DNA from: Deinandra increscens subsp. villosa
Taxonomy: Eukaryota; Streptophyta; Magnoliopsida; Asterales; Asteraceae
NCBI GenBank assembly: GCA_039602395.1
Contig: JBCNJP010000019.1
Location: 8,882,997 to 8,946,996, forward strand
Length of the DNA stretch: 64,000 nucleotides
Direction of reading: 5' to 3'
The translations under genes were made by a program, and so were the position numbers. A model generated the notes under the pieces. It saw only the letters and a program-made list of their open reading frames with translations, did no database searches and had not been told where the DNA came from. Below, piece by piece: positions 11,439-23,252 of the stretch; positions within the stretch are counted from its first letter, which is position 1; every line of letters begins with the position of its first letter.

Positions 11439-13490
11439 AAATAATATAAAATATACTAACAATAACATTATTAAATCTACTAATACAAAATTCTAGTTAA
11501 ATGAGCGAAATATTATCTTATATAATTACTTTTCCGGTGCAAGTATTAGACCCACTAGATGCACATCTTGTGGCTAGCTCACGGGGATGATCGGGACAGC
11601 CGGGGTCGAGGCCTGAGCTTAAAAGGCGATGTTGAAGAATAGGAGTTTGAACATTTCTTCTCGACCTTCGGTTTGAGACATGATTCGGTTGCGTCTTGCG
11701 ACATTTAGGGCGAGGGTGTCGCAAGTAGTTTTGCGAGCCTGTTAATACTTGTTTTTATTAAATACTGATTTAATTTTTTATTTGGAAATAAATTTTTAAT
11801 ATTATAAAAATTTGTAATATTGATAATGTGAAGTGTGAATGATTGTTGGATGAGTACCATAGGTGGGGAATTATTCCAAACAAATCATAGCATCATGCCC
11901 AGGTTTGTACACTTTTATTTTATTATAATTGTTATTGTTCCAGTTTTTTTTCGTACAAATTTATTTAATCTATTTACACAAATGCCATTCACAATTATGT
12001 GTTTTCTAAATTTTGAAAAATATAACTATGATATATGAAGATCGTATGAATACATGATTTATCCTTTACATCTAAGCTGGCGTAGTTTCTACCTTCTTTT
12101 TTCTTTCTATTTTCTTAACGCCCGAGGAAAAGTTAATTGTAAGTTGATTTCAATTCTCATTAAAATTTGTTGGAATAATGCATGAACCTTTTACTCTAAG
12201 CTAGGAAAATATTCTTTTACGAACTTTAGATATAATAAATAATTATATGTGTATATATATATTTTATATAAGTATTATTTAATGTGTTTATATTATGCTA
12301 TGTGAAAGCTTCAAAGCTAAAATAAATGTGACAATGATGTTTAAAGTTGGTGTTTGAAACGTAAAATCTACAAAAAAAAAAATGGTATAAAACTTCAATA
12401 ATTTGTCTCCATTAATGTCAAGGCTTGAAACTTAGTTTCTACAAAATTGAGGTTGTCTCTTACTAATAGGCTAACTCAATAGTATTATGGATTTTTTAAT
12501 CTTAAAGAGTCTTACTCGGATATTGAAGATTTAAAAGTAGTTACAAACGCATTAAAAATAGTATTGTTACAAACGCATTAAAAAATAGTATTATATCACG
12601 AAGAAACTGTCACACACCTCTTTGTTGGTTGCCAGTTTGTTGTCGAAGTAAGGGATGGGATGACCGGGTGGTGCAATATCCCTAAGCCGATCTTGTTTTC
12701 GGTTCGAGACTGTTTGGAGATGCCCCTCATTTGGCCTGGTAGAAGGAGGAAGTGTAGAATAGTTCAGGTTATCATGTGTCTGAGTGTTTGGGATGTTAGG
12801 GATGGAAAACACTTCAACAACGAAAGGTTTAATGTGGATACCTTAATGAAAAAGATCAAGACTATGAGTTATTTATGGATTTGGTTACGGATAGATGGCC
12901 ACAAGATGGCTTGGGGTCAATCTTGATTTCGATTGACTTGTAATGAGTGGAATAAAAAAAGGATGCCCTTCAGAAAAGAAACTTTTAATCAAAAAACAAA
13001 GAAGTTCAGACCTTGAAAATTTTGAGGTCTCAAATTTAAACCTAAATTAATAGGGTTTTTTTTAAGTGGTTGGTTTCCTCTTTGATGATGTTACCGGGTG
13101 AGCCAGATCTAGAGTGTCAAAATCAGTATGAACGGTTGTAATCCCGTCTCAGAAATGCTCACTTGGATATTGGAAATTTAGGGAGTAGTTTTAAACACTG
13201 TTAAAAAAACACGAAACTAAGTTATTATTATTTTTTTTTTCTCGAGGAATGGGCTGGGGTAGATGCCTGCCTGTCTTGTGAATTTCTTGGATATTGTGTG
13301 CGCCACCTTTCTGACCTCGCTGTCTCACGTGACATATCATGACACCTGGGTAATTTCCTTGTATATATATTACCCGGCCTACTCTATACTCCAAAGTCAA
13401 AGTAACCCCGTCTTAAATTCTTTTTCCATTTCTTATAACTTATGTCGGTGTGACACATTTCTTTTTGATATAATTACTTATACATATATA
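11439..13490. other. Intergenic and eroded repeat DNA
   Basis: No gene is supported. Two islands (about 11540-11740 and 12600-12930) are GC-richer and look like fragments of older transposons, but carry no protein motif that I can name. Similar 'GGATATTGRARATTTA' blocks near 12517 and 13163 suggest repeats of one family. The interval 12230-12290 is almost pure AT. Confidence 0.4.
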
Positions 13491-13520
13491 CGAGAAAAAG
13501 ACCCGCGCGTTGTTGCGGGT
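13491..13520 (-). mobile_element. Helitron-type 3' terminus
   Basis: On the minus strand a hairpin with stem ACCCGC/GCGGGT and an 8-nt loop is followed after about 6 nt by CTCG and then a T. Helitrons end with a GC-rich hairpin about 10 nt before CTRR and insert before a T. The terminal CTCG departs from CTRR by one base. The terminus at 48258 shows the same CTCG|T. It lies downstream of the PDS5-like exon on the same strand. Confidence 0.5.
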
Positions 13521-15435
13521 TGACATTTTTTGTCATCAATATTACCATCTGCTATTCAATTTGTTATGACAAACAGGTCATTAAGAACTAAGACCATCTA
13601 ATTTTCTAAAACAATTATGATGTTAACATCATGAAGTAATTGAAGGATAGACTCAGATCAAGATATGAAGGGTCACTTACCTTGCCAACGCACAATAAAG
13701 AACCTCAAATTTTATGTGTTCAAGATCATCATAACCTACAATTTCAATTGTCTTGAGCATCATCATAGCCATCAAGTCAAAGCAAAATGACCAAGAATCA
13801 TCACAGCCCCAAGAAAAAGAAACAATATGCAGCAACCATCATCAATAAGATCGCAAGAAAGACCAATTTTATGTATTGTATTATTACATGCATATGCAAG
13901 TAAGGTAAGCAAATATATGATCACCTAAACCTTTAAGCAAAGCTACGACAGTCTGTAAAGCAACAATATAAATGTGTAAGAATTATAATATCAAGAACAT
14001 TATGTCACTAAGGTGAACTTACAAAATAAAAAACAAACGGAAAAAAATTATAAATGCATTTACAATTGAGAATATGTATTTAAGAAACACATAGATACAG
14101 TAATAGCAAAGTTTCATAGTCGAAGCAAGAAAGTCAAAATCAAGATCCTTCGCATCACTTCGTTGACTTGACCCACTTCGTTTAATACAATCTCCTCAAA
14201 CTGAAATTATTAAACCATTGGCATCTAACACTCACAAACAATAGTGCAGCTTCAAAGAAGAACAAAGATATTCATATGGCAAATCATGTTTTTGAAAATT
14301 ATTGTATTTGTACCTATACAGTTGGGCAAGATTCCTCTTATATTCCTCTTATTCATTGAGCTTCTGTCAAGGTTTAAAAGCCACTTTCTTATTCATTTTC
14401 ACCTAAAATACTCACAACCCAAATGAATTTTAAACTCAAATGGGTACTAAAGTCAGAATTCGAATTCTTGACAACAATTATTCTAATTTAGGTCCAGAAG
14501 AGTAATGGTACATCAACAGGGATGAAAAAAATTGGGTTGAGAACAGTAGTTATACCTCAGTAGGGTAGAAAAGTTGAAATTCTTGACAATAATTCTCCTA
14601 ATTCCTCATCGCATTGAAATACATGTGTGATCTCCCCTTTTTCCCATGAATATACAGCCTCCATAGGCGAAATAAACTCACAAAACTCTCGACTTAAAAT
14701 TCAACCTGTCAAAATATTACATGATTTCATTCTCAACCAGTTAATTTCAAATCATACAAACATAACAAAATCAGTAACAAATAATACAAACATAACAAAA
14801 TCAATCAAGACCATTGCACACATTATCTTCGTGTAATAAAATAAAAAATGAAAAGATGAAGAGAATATGACAGTTAATATAAATCACTATTAAACAATAA
14901 ATACTAACTAAAACCTTAATGGGCATGAATTATCATATTAGTTATAAACTGATACCTCACATACATGCGTCTTTGAAATTTTGCATCCCACTTCGAGAGT
15001 TAAACTTTGGCGTACGAAAGACTACACCAATTATTAAGGTTCAATCATAAGAAACAAACTAATGATATAATCTTTATTCACATACTAATTAATAAGTCAT
15101 ATATTAATACTCACATATCACCTTTATGCAAATGAACTATGTGATCCAACAATTGTATTAACCAAGCCATTTCGCTATGGCTAACTTTGCAGATCACAAC
15201 AACTTCGACGTGGCTAAAGTATATAAATTTCATTAAAAGTTGTTGGAGGTGGTGAGTGACTTCAACTAATCATGTATTACAAATCAAGTGGCTAAAAATT
15301 AACTAAATGAATTTGTAAGCAGAAACATAAACTAATAGGTGTAACCGTATAAGAAAAGATAAGATCCTAATGTTACCTTGGCATGAGATCTGTTATATGA
15401 AGAACCAGAATTCTTGATCATATAATAGAAGTTAC
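13521..15435. other. AT-rich stretch, probably Helitron interior
   Basis: No convincing exon. It lies between a Helitron-like 3' end and a captured-looking exon on the same strand, so it may be transposon filler derived from introns or untranslated regions. Confidence 0.35.
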
Positions 15436-15548
15436 ATTTCATCTAATGGCCACCAAACTTTTATCTTATGTCCCACCAGATCTTGCCCCTGTCTCCTTAT
15501 GGTTTTCTCATTTCGTTGTTGCTCAAACTCCAATTCAAGCACCAATTT
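15436..15548 (-). pseudogene. PDS5-like Tudor-domain exon fragment
   Basis: A 113-nt exon-like piece bounded by a good acceptor (TTACAG) and donor (GTAACT) on the minus strand. It encodes a charged helix followed by QDLVGHKIKVWWPLDEM. The G-x-x-[IV]-x-V-W-W-P-L-D core is the start of the Tudor domain found at the C-terminal end of plant PDS5-like sister-chromatid-cohesion proteins; MSH6-type Tudor domains are similar but less so. The rest of the Tudor fold and the HEAT-repeat body are not found nearby. I therefore read it as an isolated captured exon rather than a working gene. PDS5 as opposed to another Tudor protein is from memory of the family. Confidence 0.5.
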
Positions 15549-17220
15549 CTGTAACATCAAATCAACAAACAAATCACACACACACATCAAGTCATCAATG
15601 ATAAAATACAATGTTCCTTCCATAATGAACCATGAAATCATTAACCATAATGAACCATGAAATAGATATTCAAAGGATCAGTAAGTAGAAAAATGGCCAA
15701 AAACCGATATGCATGTGACTAATACATTTAATCCTAAAAATGATGGAGAAGGATAAGCAGGGAAAAAACAAAAGCAACTGCAACAGACACAAAAATTAAC
15801 CTGAGCTTTCTGATATCGGAGCAAGCAACATTGACTTAAGAAACCTAAAACAAATCTCAACCTGCACAAAGTAAATTGGAGATCATGACCTGAACTGAGT
15901 ACATTATGGCCATCTCGGCAAATCGGTTTTGGTACCTCCATAGTTTCTTCTTCATTTCTGAAATCACAAAAAAAATATGTAATGCACAACACATTTAAGG
16001 TACAGAGCATAAATCTGTATAATGAGTTAATATGAACTCTTTAAATATGAGATACGATAGAAATAGGCAAACCCAAACAGTCAAACACCATCTAAAAAGG
16101 TGACTATTTCACGAACAATCAATAGTTATCCAAAATCCCAAACATTGCAACAAAAAGGGAAAGAAATTGATGTTCATAAATCATAATTTTCAACAAAACA
16201 CATATAAAGAAAGTGACTAACCATATAAGTGGTTAAAAAGGAGCTGAGTAGCACCAGTGGATTTGATGACATCAAGAAGAGATAAAACACTATCTGTAGA
16301 TCTTTTTGTGATTAAAGTTGTTCCAAGATTTTGCAAAGATGAATTAAGCAAAGATAAACTTTGTTTTACACGGCATCACACAAAATTACCAACCTGCACA
16401 TCGGATATAAAATCATCAAACCCAAAATTAAGCACGATAGAAAGGCAGAAAACGGAATTGATGATAAAAAAAAGGAATCCAAGAACATGCAGCCGTGAAT
16501 CAGAGACTAACCAAGGAAATAAGAAAAAACGATGTTGACTCGAGATTCGACCAACACCAGCGTTGTCGGCCTTCAATAGACTGGAGGGATGGTTGTTCCA
16601 AGCGACTAAGCGACGGAGAGTCGAAGTCTGGGTGTACACCGGAGAATCAAGGTCCGACACCGGAGCAAAAAAAAAAACCACTGTCCTTCTAAGCGACAAC
16701 CGGAAACATCCATTAACATGCAAAACCCTAAACTCCACAACCCATTGTTACCCAACGGCAACCGGAAGTCGACGACCACCTCAACGCGAAGCAGCGGCGC
16801 CACCGGATTTTATCAAGAACGACTACCCGGACATGGCAGTAACATTCACACACGGAGTGGCCATCGTTTCAACGGCATAAATCTTAGAGGAATCGTGGTT
16901 GAAGGAGAACAGAGAAGAAAACCCTAAAAGGGAAGAAGAAGTAGCAGAGAAATGTTTGAAGAGAGAGAGGAAAGTGATGTTATTAAAGTGGGAGAGTGTG
17001 GACGTGTTCAATCCAGTGGAAAAAAACGCGTGGAGAGAATAGTGGGAACGCTGTGTACAACTCAGCCATTAAATTTGATATATAAGGAAATTTTGTGGAT
17101 TATTAAACAACACAAAAATGGTATATTTAATACGACCATGCCATTAAGCCATTTTGAAGTGTTTTTAGTCGTGGACAGATGGGATGATAACAAAGGATAT
17201 GACTTAAGAGTGTAATGGAG
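15549..17220 (-). other. Transcribed-looking leader and intron region
   Basis: On the minus strand the stretch from about 17000 to 16700 resembles a plant 5' leader: CT-rich, GC-richer than its surroundings, followed by a GT-type intron start. Another exon-like piece lies at about 15880-15965, with reading frame MEVPKPICRDG, which I do not recognise. It probably belongs to the same captured or chimeric transcription unit as the Tudor exon. No long frame is present. Confidence 0.3.
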
Positions 17221-18494
17221 AAGAAATTAATTAGAGAATCTTGTTTTGAGAGAGAGAACCAAGAGAGAGTGTGTGTATGTTTAAGTTTTGATCACCATCA
17301 ATGACATCAGTTTATATTTATTGTAAGAAATTTTAGCCTTCATTATTTTTAGGGGCAATTGTATATATACCCCTACAAAGTTTAAAAATTGCATATATAC
17401 CCAGTCTAAAAAATTAATTGCATATATCCCCCTACAAAGTTTAAAAATTGCATATATACCCAACCTAAAATTTTAATTGCATATATCCCCCCGCAAAGTA
17501 TAAAAATTGCGCATATACCCATTTTAGTTTTTTTTATTAAAAATAAATTATATAATGATTATTTTACTCTTAATTACTCAAATCTCATCAATTATATATA
17601 CACCATTTTATTCCAAAACCATATAAATTACAAGCACATCCATTTATTTCTTATGCTCTTCTAGTAGTTTTTATTCATAGTTTAGTTCTTTTTTCTCAAC
17701 TTTTTTTCTTCGTTTTTTAGTTTTTTTTTTGTTGGCCGCTTGTATAACAATTTCCCCTACGATCAAGCGGCCACATGGAAGACCAAGAAATTTATAATAC
17801 AATTAAACCAAATTATAAGTAAAAAAAGATGTAAATGTCGACGGTGAAAATCCGGCATCTCGAGATCAACCAACCATAAGTTAAAAGGCACAGAAAAAAT
17901 ATACAAAAGCTCGTGAAAATAACTGGTTAAAGTCGAGTAAAACTTTGGTACTTGTTTTTTATATTTTAAAGATTTTGACTCTCATTTTTTATTGAAACTT
18001 TTGTGTTTGTATTTTGGTACCATAATGAATTAATATTAAAGCTTCTTTTTTTTTTATATTTGTTCAAGCTAGAGATAAGAAAAAAATTAAACATGAACAA
18101 AAAAAGTTGAGAACAAACGAACCAAAATATGAACGAAAAAGTTACTATAAGAGCAAAAGAAGTAAATGAGTATGCTTGTAATTTATATGATTTGAAAGAA
18201 AATGGTATATATACAATTGATGAATTTCGAGTAATTAAGGGTAAAATAGTCATTTTATAATTTATTTTTGATAAAAAAACTAAAAAGGGTATATACGCAA
18301 TTTTTAAACTTTTCAGGGGGATATATGCAATTAAATTTTTAGGTTGGGTATATATGCAATTTTTAAACTTTACAGGGGGATATATGCAATTAATTTTTTA
18401 GACTGAGTATATATGCAATTTTTAAACTTTGTAGGGGTATATATGCAATTGTCCCTTATTTTTATATCGGGTGTAGAGGCTTTAAGAGTATTCA
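17221..18494. repeat. 161-bp direct repeat, copy A (interrupted)
   Basis: Positions 17221-17351 plus 18465-18494 correspond to 20430-20590 with two mismatches over 161 bp. The repeat is interrupted by the Mutator-like element at 17352-18455 and its second target-site copy. Copies A and B directly flank the Harbinger segment 18495-20429. Confidence 0.92.
17352..18455. mobile_element. Long-inverted-repeat Mutator-like element
   Basis: A 1104-bp element ending GGGGCAATTG and CAATTGTCCC, with a perfect 9-bp target duplication TTATTTTTA at 17343-17351 and 18456-18464. Nine-base duplications indicate the Mutator superfamily. The inverted repeats are very long: the first and last about 360 bp can be aligned inverted. 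The outer 180 bp of each is built from tandem units containing TTGCATATATACCC and TTTAAAAATTGC. No transposase is present. The empty site is preserved in copy B of the 161-bp repeat at 20552-20560, which confirms the borders exactly. Confidence 0.9.
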
Positions 18495-20429
18495 GGGCAT
18501 GTGGTATACCCTTGTTAACATAACATGTTAAACATGCCACGTAGGCGCCACGTCAGAGTTAACACCACTTAACACCACTTAACACCCGAGGGGGATACTC
18601 CATGCCATGTTAAACTATTTTAAATTAATTTTTTTTCTTTTCATTTTCGAATTATTTTATTGACTACAAATTTTTTTTTTTTTGTCTTCGAAAAAATTAA
18701 ATAAATAAAAGAAAAATAATTAAATAATTATTTTAAAAAAATTAAAAAAAAACACTAAAAATACATTTATTATAAAGATAAACCATATAAATACTTGAGA
18801 TAAAAATTAAAACATACAAATACTTGATAAAATATTCAAAGTGATCGTGATCGCTCGTAGATATCCTCGATCAAGTCCGCCTTCAATTGGTTATGGATGT
18901 CTCGATTTCTTATTTCTTGACGAATTGCCCGTTTTTGATCCTCGTCGATTTCTTCATACGCCGTATCCAACTCCTCCTCGTGAAATTGACAAATTGCGGC
19001 ACCCTGGTCCTCGAGAATCATGTTGTGTAAAATTATACAACCGCGCATCACGTTAGCGATTTTGTCTCGATGCCACATACGAGCGGGGGTGAGCTATGAT
19101 ATGCCATTTATCCTTCAAATCGCCAAATGTACGCCCTATGCCTTTACGAGCCGCACTGTGAGCTTTCGTGTAAACCCTGCGCCTTTCTCCGATGGGAGCC
19201 GTAAACCCTTTCACAATCGTAGAGTATTCGGGATAGATCCCGTCTCCCAAATAATATCCCCGCTTGTACGTGTTGCCACGTAGCTCAAACGATGAATCGG
19301 GCTCACGTCCCTCGATGATATCATCCCAAATGGGTGATCGATCCAACACATTGATATCGTTGTTCGACCCTGCGACACCAAAATATTGATGCCAAATCCA
19401 CATATCGTACGAAGCAACGGCTTCGAGCATTATGGTTGGATGCCCATGATCACCTCGCATATACTGACCCCGCCAAGCGTTGGGACAATTCTTCCACTCC
19501 CAATGTGTGCAGTCGATGCTACCGAGCATTCCAACAAAACCCCATTTCTGCTCGTGAAACTCGTACAACTGTTTAATGTCGCTAGCAGTGGGTCGGCGTA
19601 AATATTTTCTTCCATACAAGTTGTAAAGACCTAATTTTAAAACTACGTATGAGAATAAAACAAACATAGTATTTAAATTAAAAAACTAAACAAATGTTGT
19701 ACGATAAGTTACCTTTACAAAACTTTTGAATGCACGTCCTAATTGTCCGATCGGACATCCTCAGATACTCGTCGAATGAATCACCCGTAACACCGTAAGC
19801 CATAACTCGAATTGCGGCCGTGCACTTTTGCAATGGAGTGAAACCGATCCTTCCTCTCGCGTCGCTTCTTTGCGGGAACCATGAATGCTCTCGTTCTAGA
19901 TCGTTCACAATTCTTAGAAATAGTGAACGTCGCATACGAAAACGTTGTTCGAACGCTTCCGCCGGGTAGACGCATGGATCGTTGAAATAGTCTCTAAGAA
20001 GACTCGTTTGCCCCATTTCACGGTTTCGGTTTAGACGAGCTCTTCGTGTAAGCGTTTGTTGCGCTCGTCTATTTAGCCGACGTTGTTGATAGTTCACCAT
20101 CATCTGGAAAAACATATCCGCGGCTTCGTCGGAGGATGTGTCGGATGAATCGTTGGACGAGAGGAAATCCATGTTAATTTTTATGAGTTGAGAGAGTTGA
20201 GAGAGTTTAGAAGATAAAATGGTTTGTGGTGTGAAGAATGGTTGAAATGTGGTTTAAATAGAGAAAAAAAAATATATGTAACGGTCGAAAAATTGACCGT
20301 TCAAACGGTCACAATTGAGGTTAACGAGCGCCAAAGTTATGGCGCAGCTCCATGGCGCCGCTGCTTAACGGGTGAGGGGGGCGGTGTTGGCGCCACATGG
20401 TGCCGTTAAAGTGTTCCATGGCGCCGTTA
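18495..20429 (-). mobile_element. PIF/Harbinger element with broken transposase
   Basis: The segment between the two 161-bp repeats. The left end reads GGGCATGTGGTATACC, close to the terminus of the MITE at 42866 (AGGCATGTTGTATACC). The right end is rich in GGCGCCA repeats and contains only a partial match (CCACATGGTGCC) to the inverted left end. The right inverted repeat is therefore diverged or lost, and the usual 3-bp duplication is not evident. It encodes one transposase pseudogene on the minus strand. The companion Myb-like protein of Harbinger elements is not seen. Confidence 0.75.
18836..20172 (-). pseudogene. Harbinger (HARBI1/ALP1-like) transposase, inactivated
   Basis: Exon 1 spans 20172-19713 with an acidic start. 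Its FEQRFRMRRSLFLRIV region is the helix-turn-helix-like part of plant Harbinger nucleases. An 82-nt intron (19631-19712, GTAAC...TTAG) follows. Exon 2 continues with the DDE_4 nuclease: MLGSIDCTHW (first Asp) and GDGIYP (second Asp). The third motif reads ARKGIGRTFG, where the family has an acidic residue (x-V-E-R-x-F-G), so the catalytic Glu appears replaced by Gly. A run of five G on the plus strand at 19085-19089, one base too long, then shifts the frame. The rest of the protein (MWHRDKIANVMRG... to the stop at 18836) continues in another frame. Two independent lesions indicate a pseudogene, unless the homopolymer is a sequencing error. Confidence 0.88.
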
Positions 20430-20590
20430 AAGAAATTAATTAGAGAATCTTGTTTTGAGAGAGAGAACCAAGAGAGAGTGTGTGTATGTTTAAGTTTTGA
20501 TCACCATCAATGACATCAGTTTATATTTATTATAAGAAATTTTAGCCTTCATTATTTTTATATTGGGTGTAGAGGCTTTAAGAGTATTCA
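20430..20590. repeat. 161-bp direct repeat, copy B (empty site)
   Basis: An uninterrupted copy of the repeat flanking the Harbinger segment. It contains a single TTATTTTTA at 20552-20560 where copy A carries the Mutator-like insertion. It differs from copy A at two bases. Confidence 0.92.
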
Positions 20591-20839
20591 TAATACTTTC
20601 ATTTTACTTTTTTACTTTTTTATTTGTTTCCTGCCAACTTAGCATCTCATTACCACTCTACACTTTTTAAGTTTAATACATTTCACACTTTTTAAACATA
20701 TTTTAATATTATTTTATTCACTCAAATTAATTTAAAATTAATATTTAATAAACCAAACTAATTAATACTTCATTAATAAATAAGAGTTACATTTGAAAAA
20801 AAAATACATTTATATAAATAAATGTATTAGTATTTCATT
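20591..20839. other. AT-rich flank
   Basis: No gene. AT-rich sequence leading into the target site of the SINE. Confidence 0.5.
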
Positions 20840-20855
20840 AATAAAAATAAATATT

Positions 20856-21112
20856 GTAACTTCCATTGTGGTGTAGTGGTAGGAAGCTTGTGTTCTTTAC
20901 TTGAGACACAAGTTCGATTCTTACGGGCAACACTTTGGAAGGGGCATTGGCGATGAGGGGAGACTTGGGGCTGAAAGGTCACAAGTTCGATCCCTGAGCT
21001 CCCAGGTTTTACCACCCGGCCGCTCGCGGAGGTGGATTTTCCCTGGAATGAGCTCAACTGGTGTAAATAGTCCTCGGGTTTTCCGGGGCATTCGTTGGAC
21101 GTTCAAAAAAAA
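20856..21112 (+). mobile_element. Full-length SINE with 16-bp target duplication
   Basis: A 257-bp retroposon flanked by a perfect 16-bp duplication (AATAAAAATAAATATT at 20840-20855 and 21113-21128). The head has an A-box-like TGGTGTAGTGGTAGG and a B-box-like GTTCGATTC; a second B-box-like GTTCGATCC lies further in. The body contains GGTTTTACCACC, GGAGGTGGATTTT and GGAATGAGCTCAACTGG. It ends in GACGTTCAAAAAAAAAA. The body blocks recur at 11325-11438 and near 63000-63100. The intact duplication points to a recent insertion. Confidence 0.88.
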
Positions 21113-21128
21113 AATAAAAATAAATATT

Positions 21129-22147
21129 ATATAAAAAGTTCAAAAGGCTTCGTTCTTTTATTCTAAGAAGTTGGGACTAAATTTATATTTTTCATAAATA
21201 TAAAATAACCCTAAAAGAACCCCATATTCCTCATCTTTTAGTCCGCCGTCATCATCTCATCTTCATCAGCCATCTTCAATAAGTCATCTATGGAGCACAT
21301 TGGAGGAGCAGAGGAGAAGATTAATGAAAAATAAAACGGCTGAAACTGTCAAAAAGAAGAAATAAAGTAAGGGGAAGAAGGGGGTACGTGTTCGGTGCCC
21401 CCAATCCACTTCACTGCATCTTTCATAGCGGCGGCAATGCACGCTCACATCTGCCACGTCACTGGCAACTCACCATGCGGGGGAAGCATTACAATTACCC
21501 TTAGCAAAACCCAAGTCACTCAGACCCTAATCCATTGATAATAAATACTAGCAATGAAATTTCAGATTCAGACATTAGAATCCAGAAATTTCGAAAATTT
21601 GAATATCAAAACATCATATCTACGAATTTATACACCTGTAGCTATCACTAATAAAATTGATAGGATGATTGTATGGTACAGTTGTTATTTGGATATGATG
21701 GGAAGTTACCGTTTCCACCAATAAATCACAACCTTTCTTTTTATGATGAGATGGCTTCGAGTACATCTTAAAAAAACACATCATCGTACATAACATGTGA
21801 AAGGATGCACAAATTACTTTCCAACACTAGAATTATTAAACTAGAAACAGGTAACTGCCAAAATTTTGTATTTTAATATTTTGAAATGCATTAAGTTTTC
21901 ATATTTTTATATTTTAGAAGTGATTAATTACGAACTATAAATAAAATAGAGGTAATATAAAGAAAATAGAGGTAACTAAAAGTACTAATTAATAGTTGTT
22001 ATTTGTTTTTATTTTGTTTTACATGCCATCTATTTTTAAGGAATTGTGTAAATTTAAATATAGCTTTATTTACAAGCAACAATACGAATTTCATTAACTT
22101 AACCGGGGCTAAAGAGGAACTAGCCCAAAGTTTGTCTAGTAGTGTAA
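21129..22147. other. Intergenic DNA
   Basis: No supported gene. The stretch at 21370-21500 is GC-richer and resembles a degenerate DNA-transposon end, but inverted partners were not found. Confidence 0.4.
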
Positions 22148-23252
22148 GGGGTTGTTTGGTTGTAGCTATATAGCTTTTTAATGGAAAAAATGTTTTTTTG
22201 AAAAATGTCTTAATCGAAAAGACTGTTTGGTTGAGGCAAAATTGTTTTAATCGGAAAGACATTTTTAACTTAATGCTTCAGTCAAAAAAAAAAATGCACC
22301 TTAATCAATAGGCAAGCATCCGGAAGAAATAAAAAGAAAAAAAAGAACAGGATTTTTCCCTGCCTCCCCTCCACTGAACCCACCTCCGCCCCACCCTGCC
22401 TCCCCTCCGCTGAACCCGCCTCCACGCCGCTGCCTCCGTGCCACTGATTCCGCCTCCTCCTTTCTCCATCGTTCCCCGTCGGGTTCTCCAACCTATATTT
22501 TATCCTCGTATCCTTTTCAATCGCAGATCAATGTTAATCCTCCTAATCCCTTACAATCCACTCATCCGCTTCATGAATCAGCTCCTCTATTCTCTTTCTG
22601 ATCCACCTAAACCGTTTAATTGATTAACCCAAATCCCAGTGCAGAATTTCACTCCAATTTCTCATTTGGGTTCCCCCCTAATTTATTCCAAATTCGAAAA
22701 TTCTGGCAGTTACGTGATGCTTTCAAATTGTTGCGATTTCGTTCCGAATTGAGGTGTATAGAATACTAATCCTTCGATTCATATCTTCTGATTGATGAAT
22801 TTGCAAGAAATTATTTTAATTTTTTATTTCAAGGGTTAGTTATCTTGGACCATGTATATGGTGCATTTATGCATAGAACAAAGCTGGTCACTCCCTTCTT
22901 TTCTAGAGGATGGGGTGGTCAAAACTTAGATCTTTTAGAGAAAATGATGTCAAATGAATAAGCAATAAATAAACAGTATTTGTACTTTTATTATGTTTTT
23001 ATGAATCGTTAAGCATATTTGTTTTATTTGGATACTATACGATGATTTGAGTTTCTTTTTTCCTTTAATAATTATTTATTATTTATTATTCTGCTCAAAC
23101 AGATAATTAAAAAATAGTTATTTTATATAGTCATTTAGATGTCAAAACAAACAACACATAATGATTTAGCACTTTATTGATTCAACACTTCTTTATCATA
23201 CAGACAGCTTATTAATTCCGTACCAAATAAAACAAACGGACCAAACATCACC
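22148..23252. mobile_element. Probable Tourist/Harbinger-like element
   Basis: A segment of 1105 bp flanked by TAA on both sides (22145-22147 and 23253-23255). Its imperfect inverted ends are GGGGTTGTTTGGTTG and, read inverted from the right, GGTGATGTTTGGTCC. The GTTTGGT core is frequent in plant Tourist-type MITEs. The interior at 22330-22620 is CT-rich and leader-like but has no convincing frame. Confidence 0.5.

Noticed and set aside
15678..16010. 110-codon minus-strand frame
   Set aside because: It crosses plausible splice sites and reads through Cys/Phe-rich intron-like sequence. Only the short exon-like part near 15880-15965 might be real.
16376..17011. Cluster of overlapping frames of 60-120 codons on both strands
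   Set aside because: A GC-richer leader-like region gives long frames on all strands. None has domain features or consistent codon use.
22282..22491. Gly/Glu-rich 69-codon frame
   Set aside because: Repeated GCCTCCCCTCCRCTGAACC units inside a probable MITE cause it. It is a short tandem repeat, not a gene.
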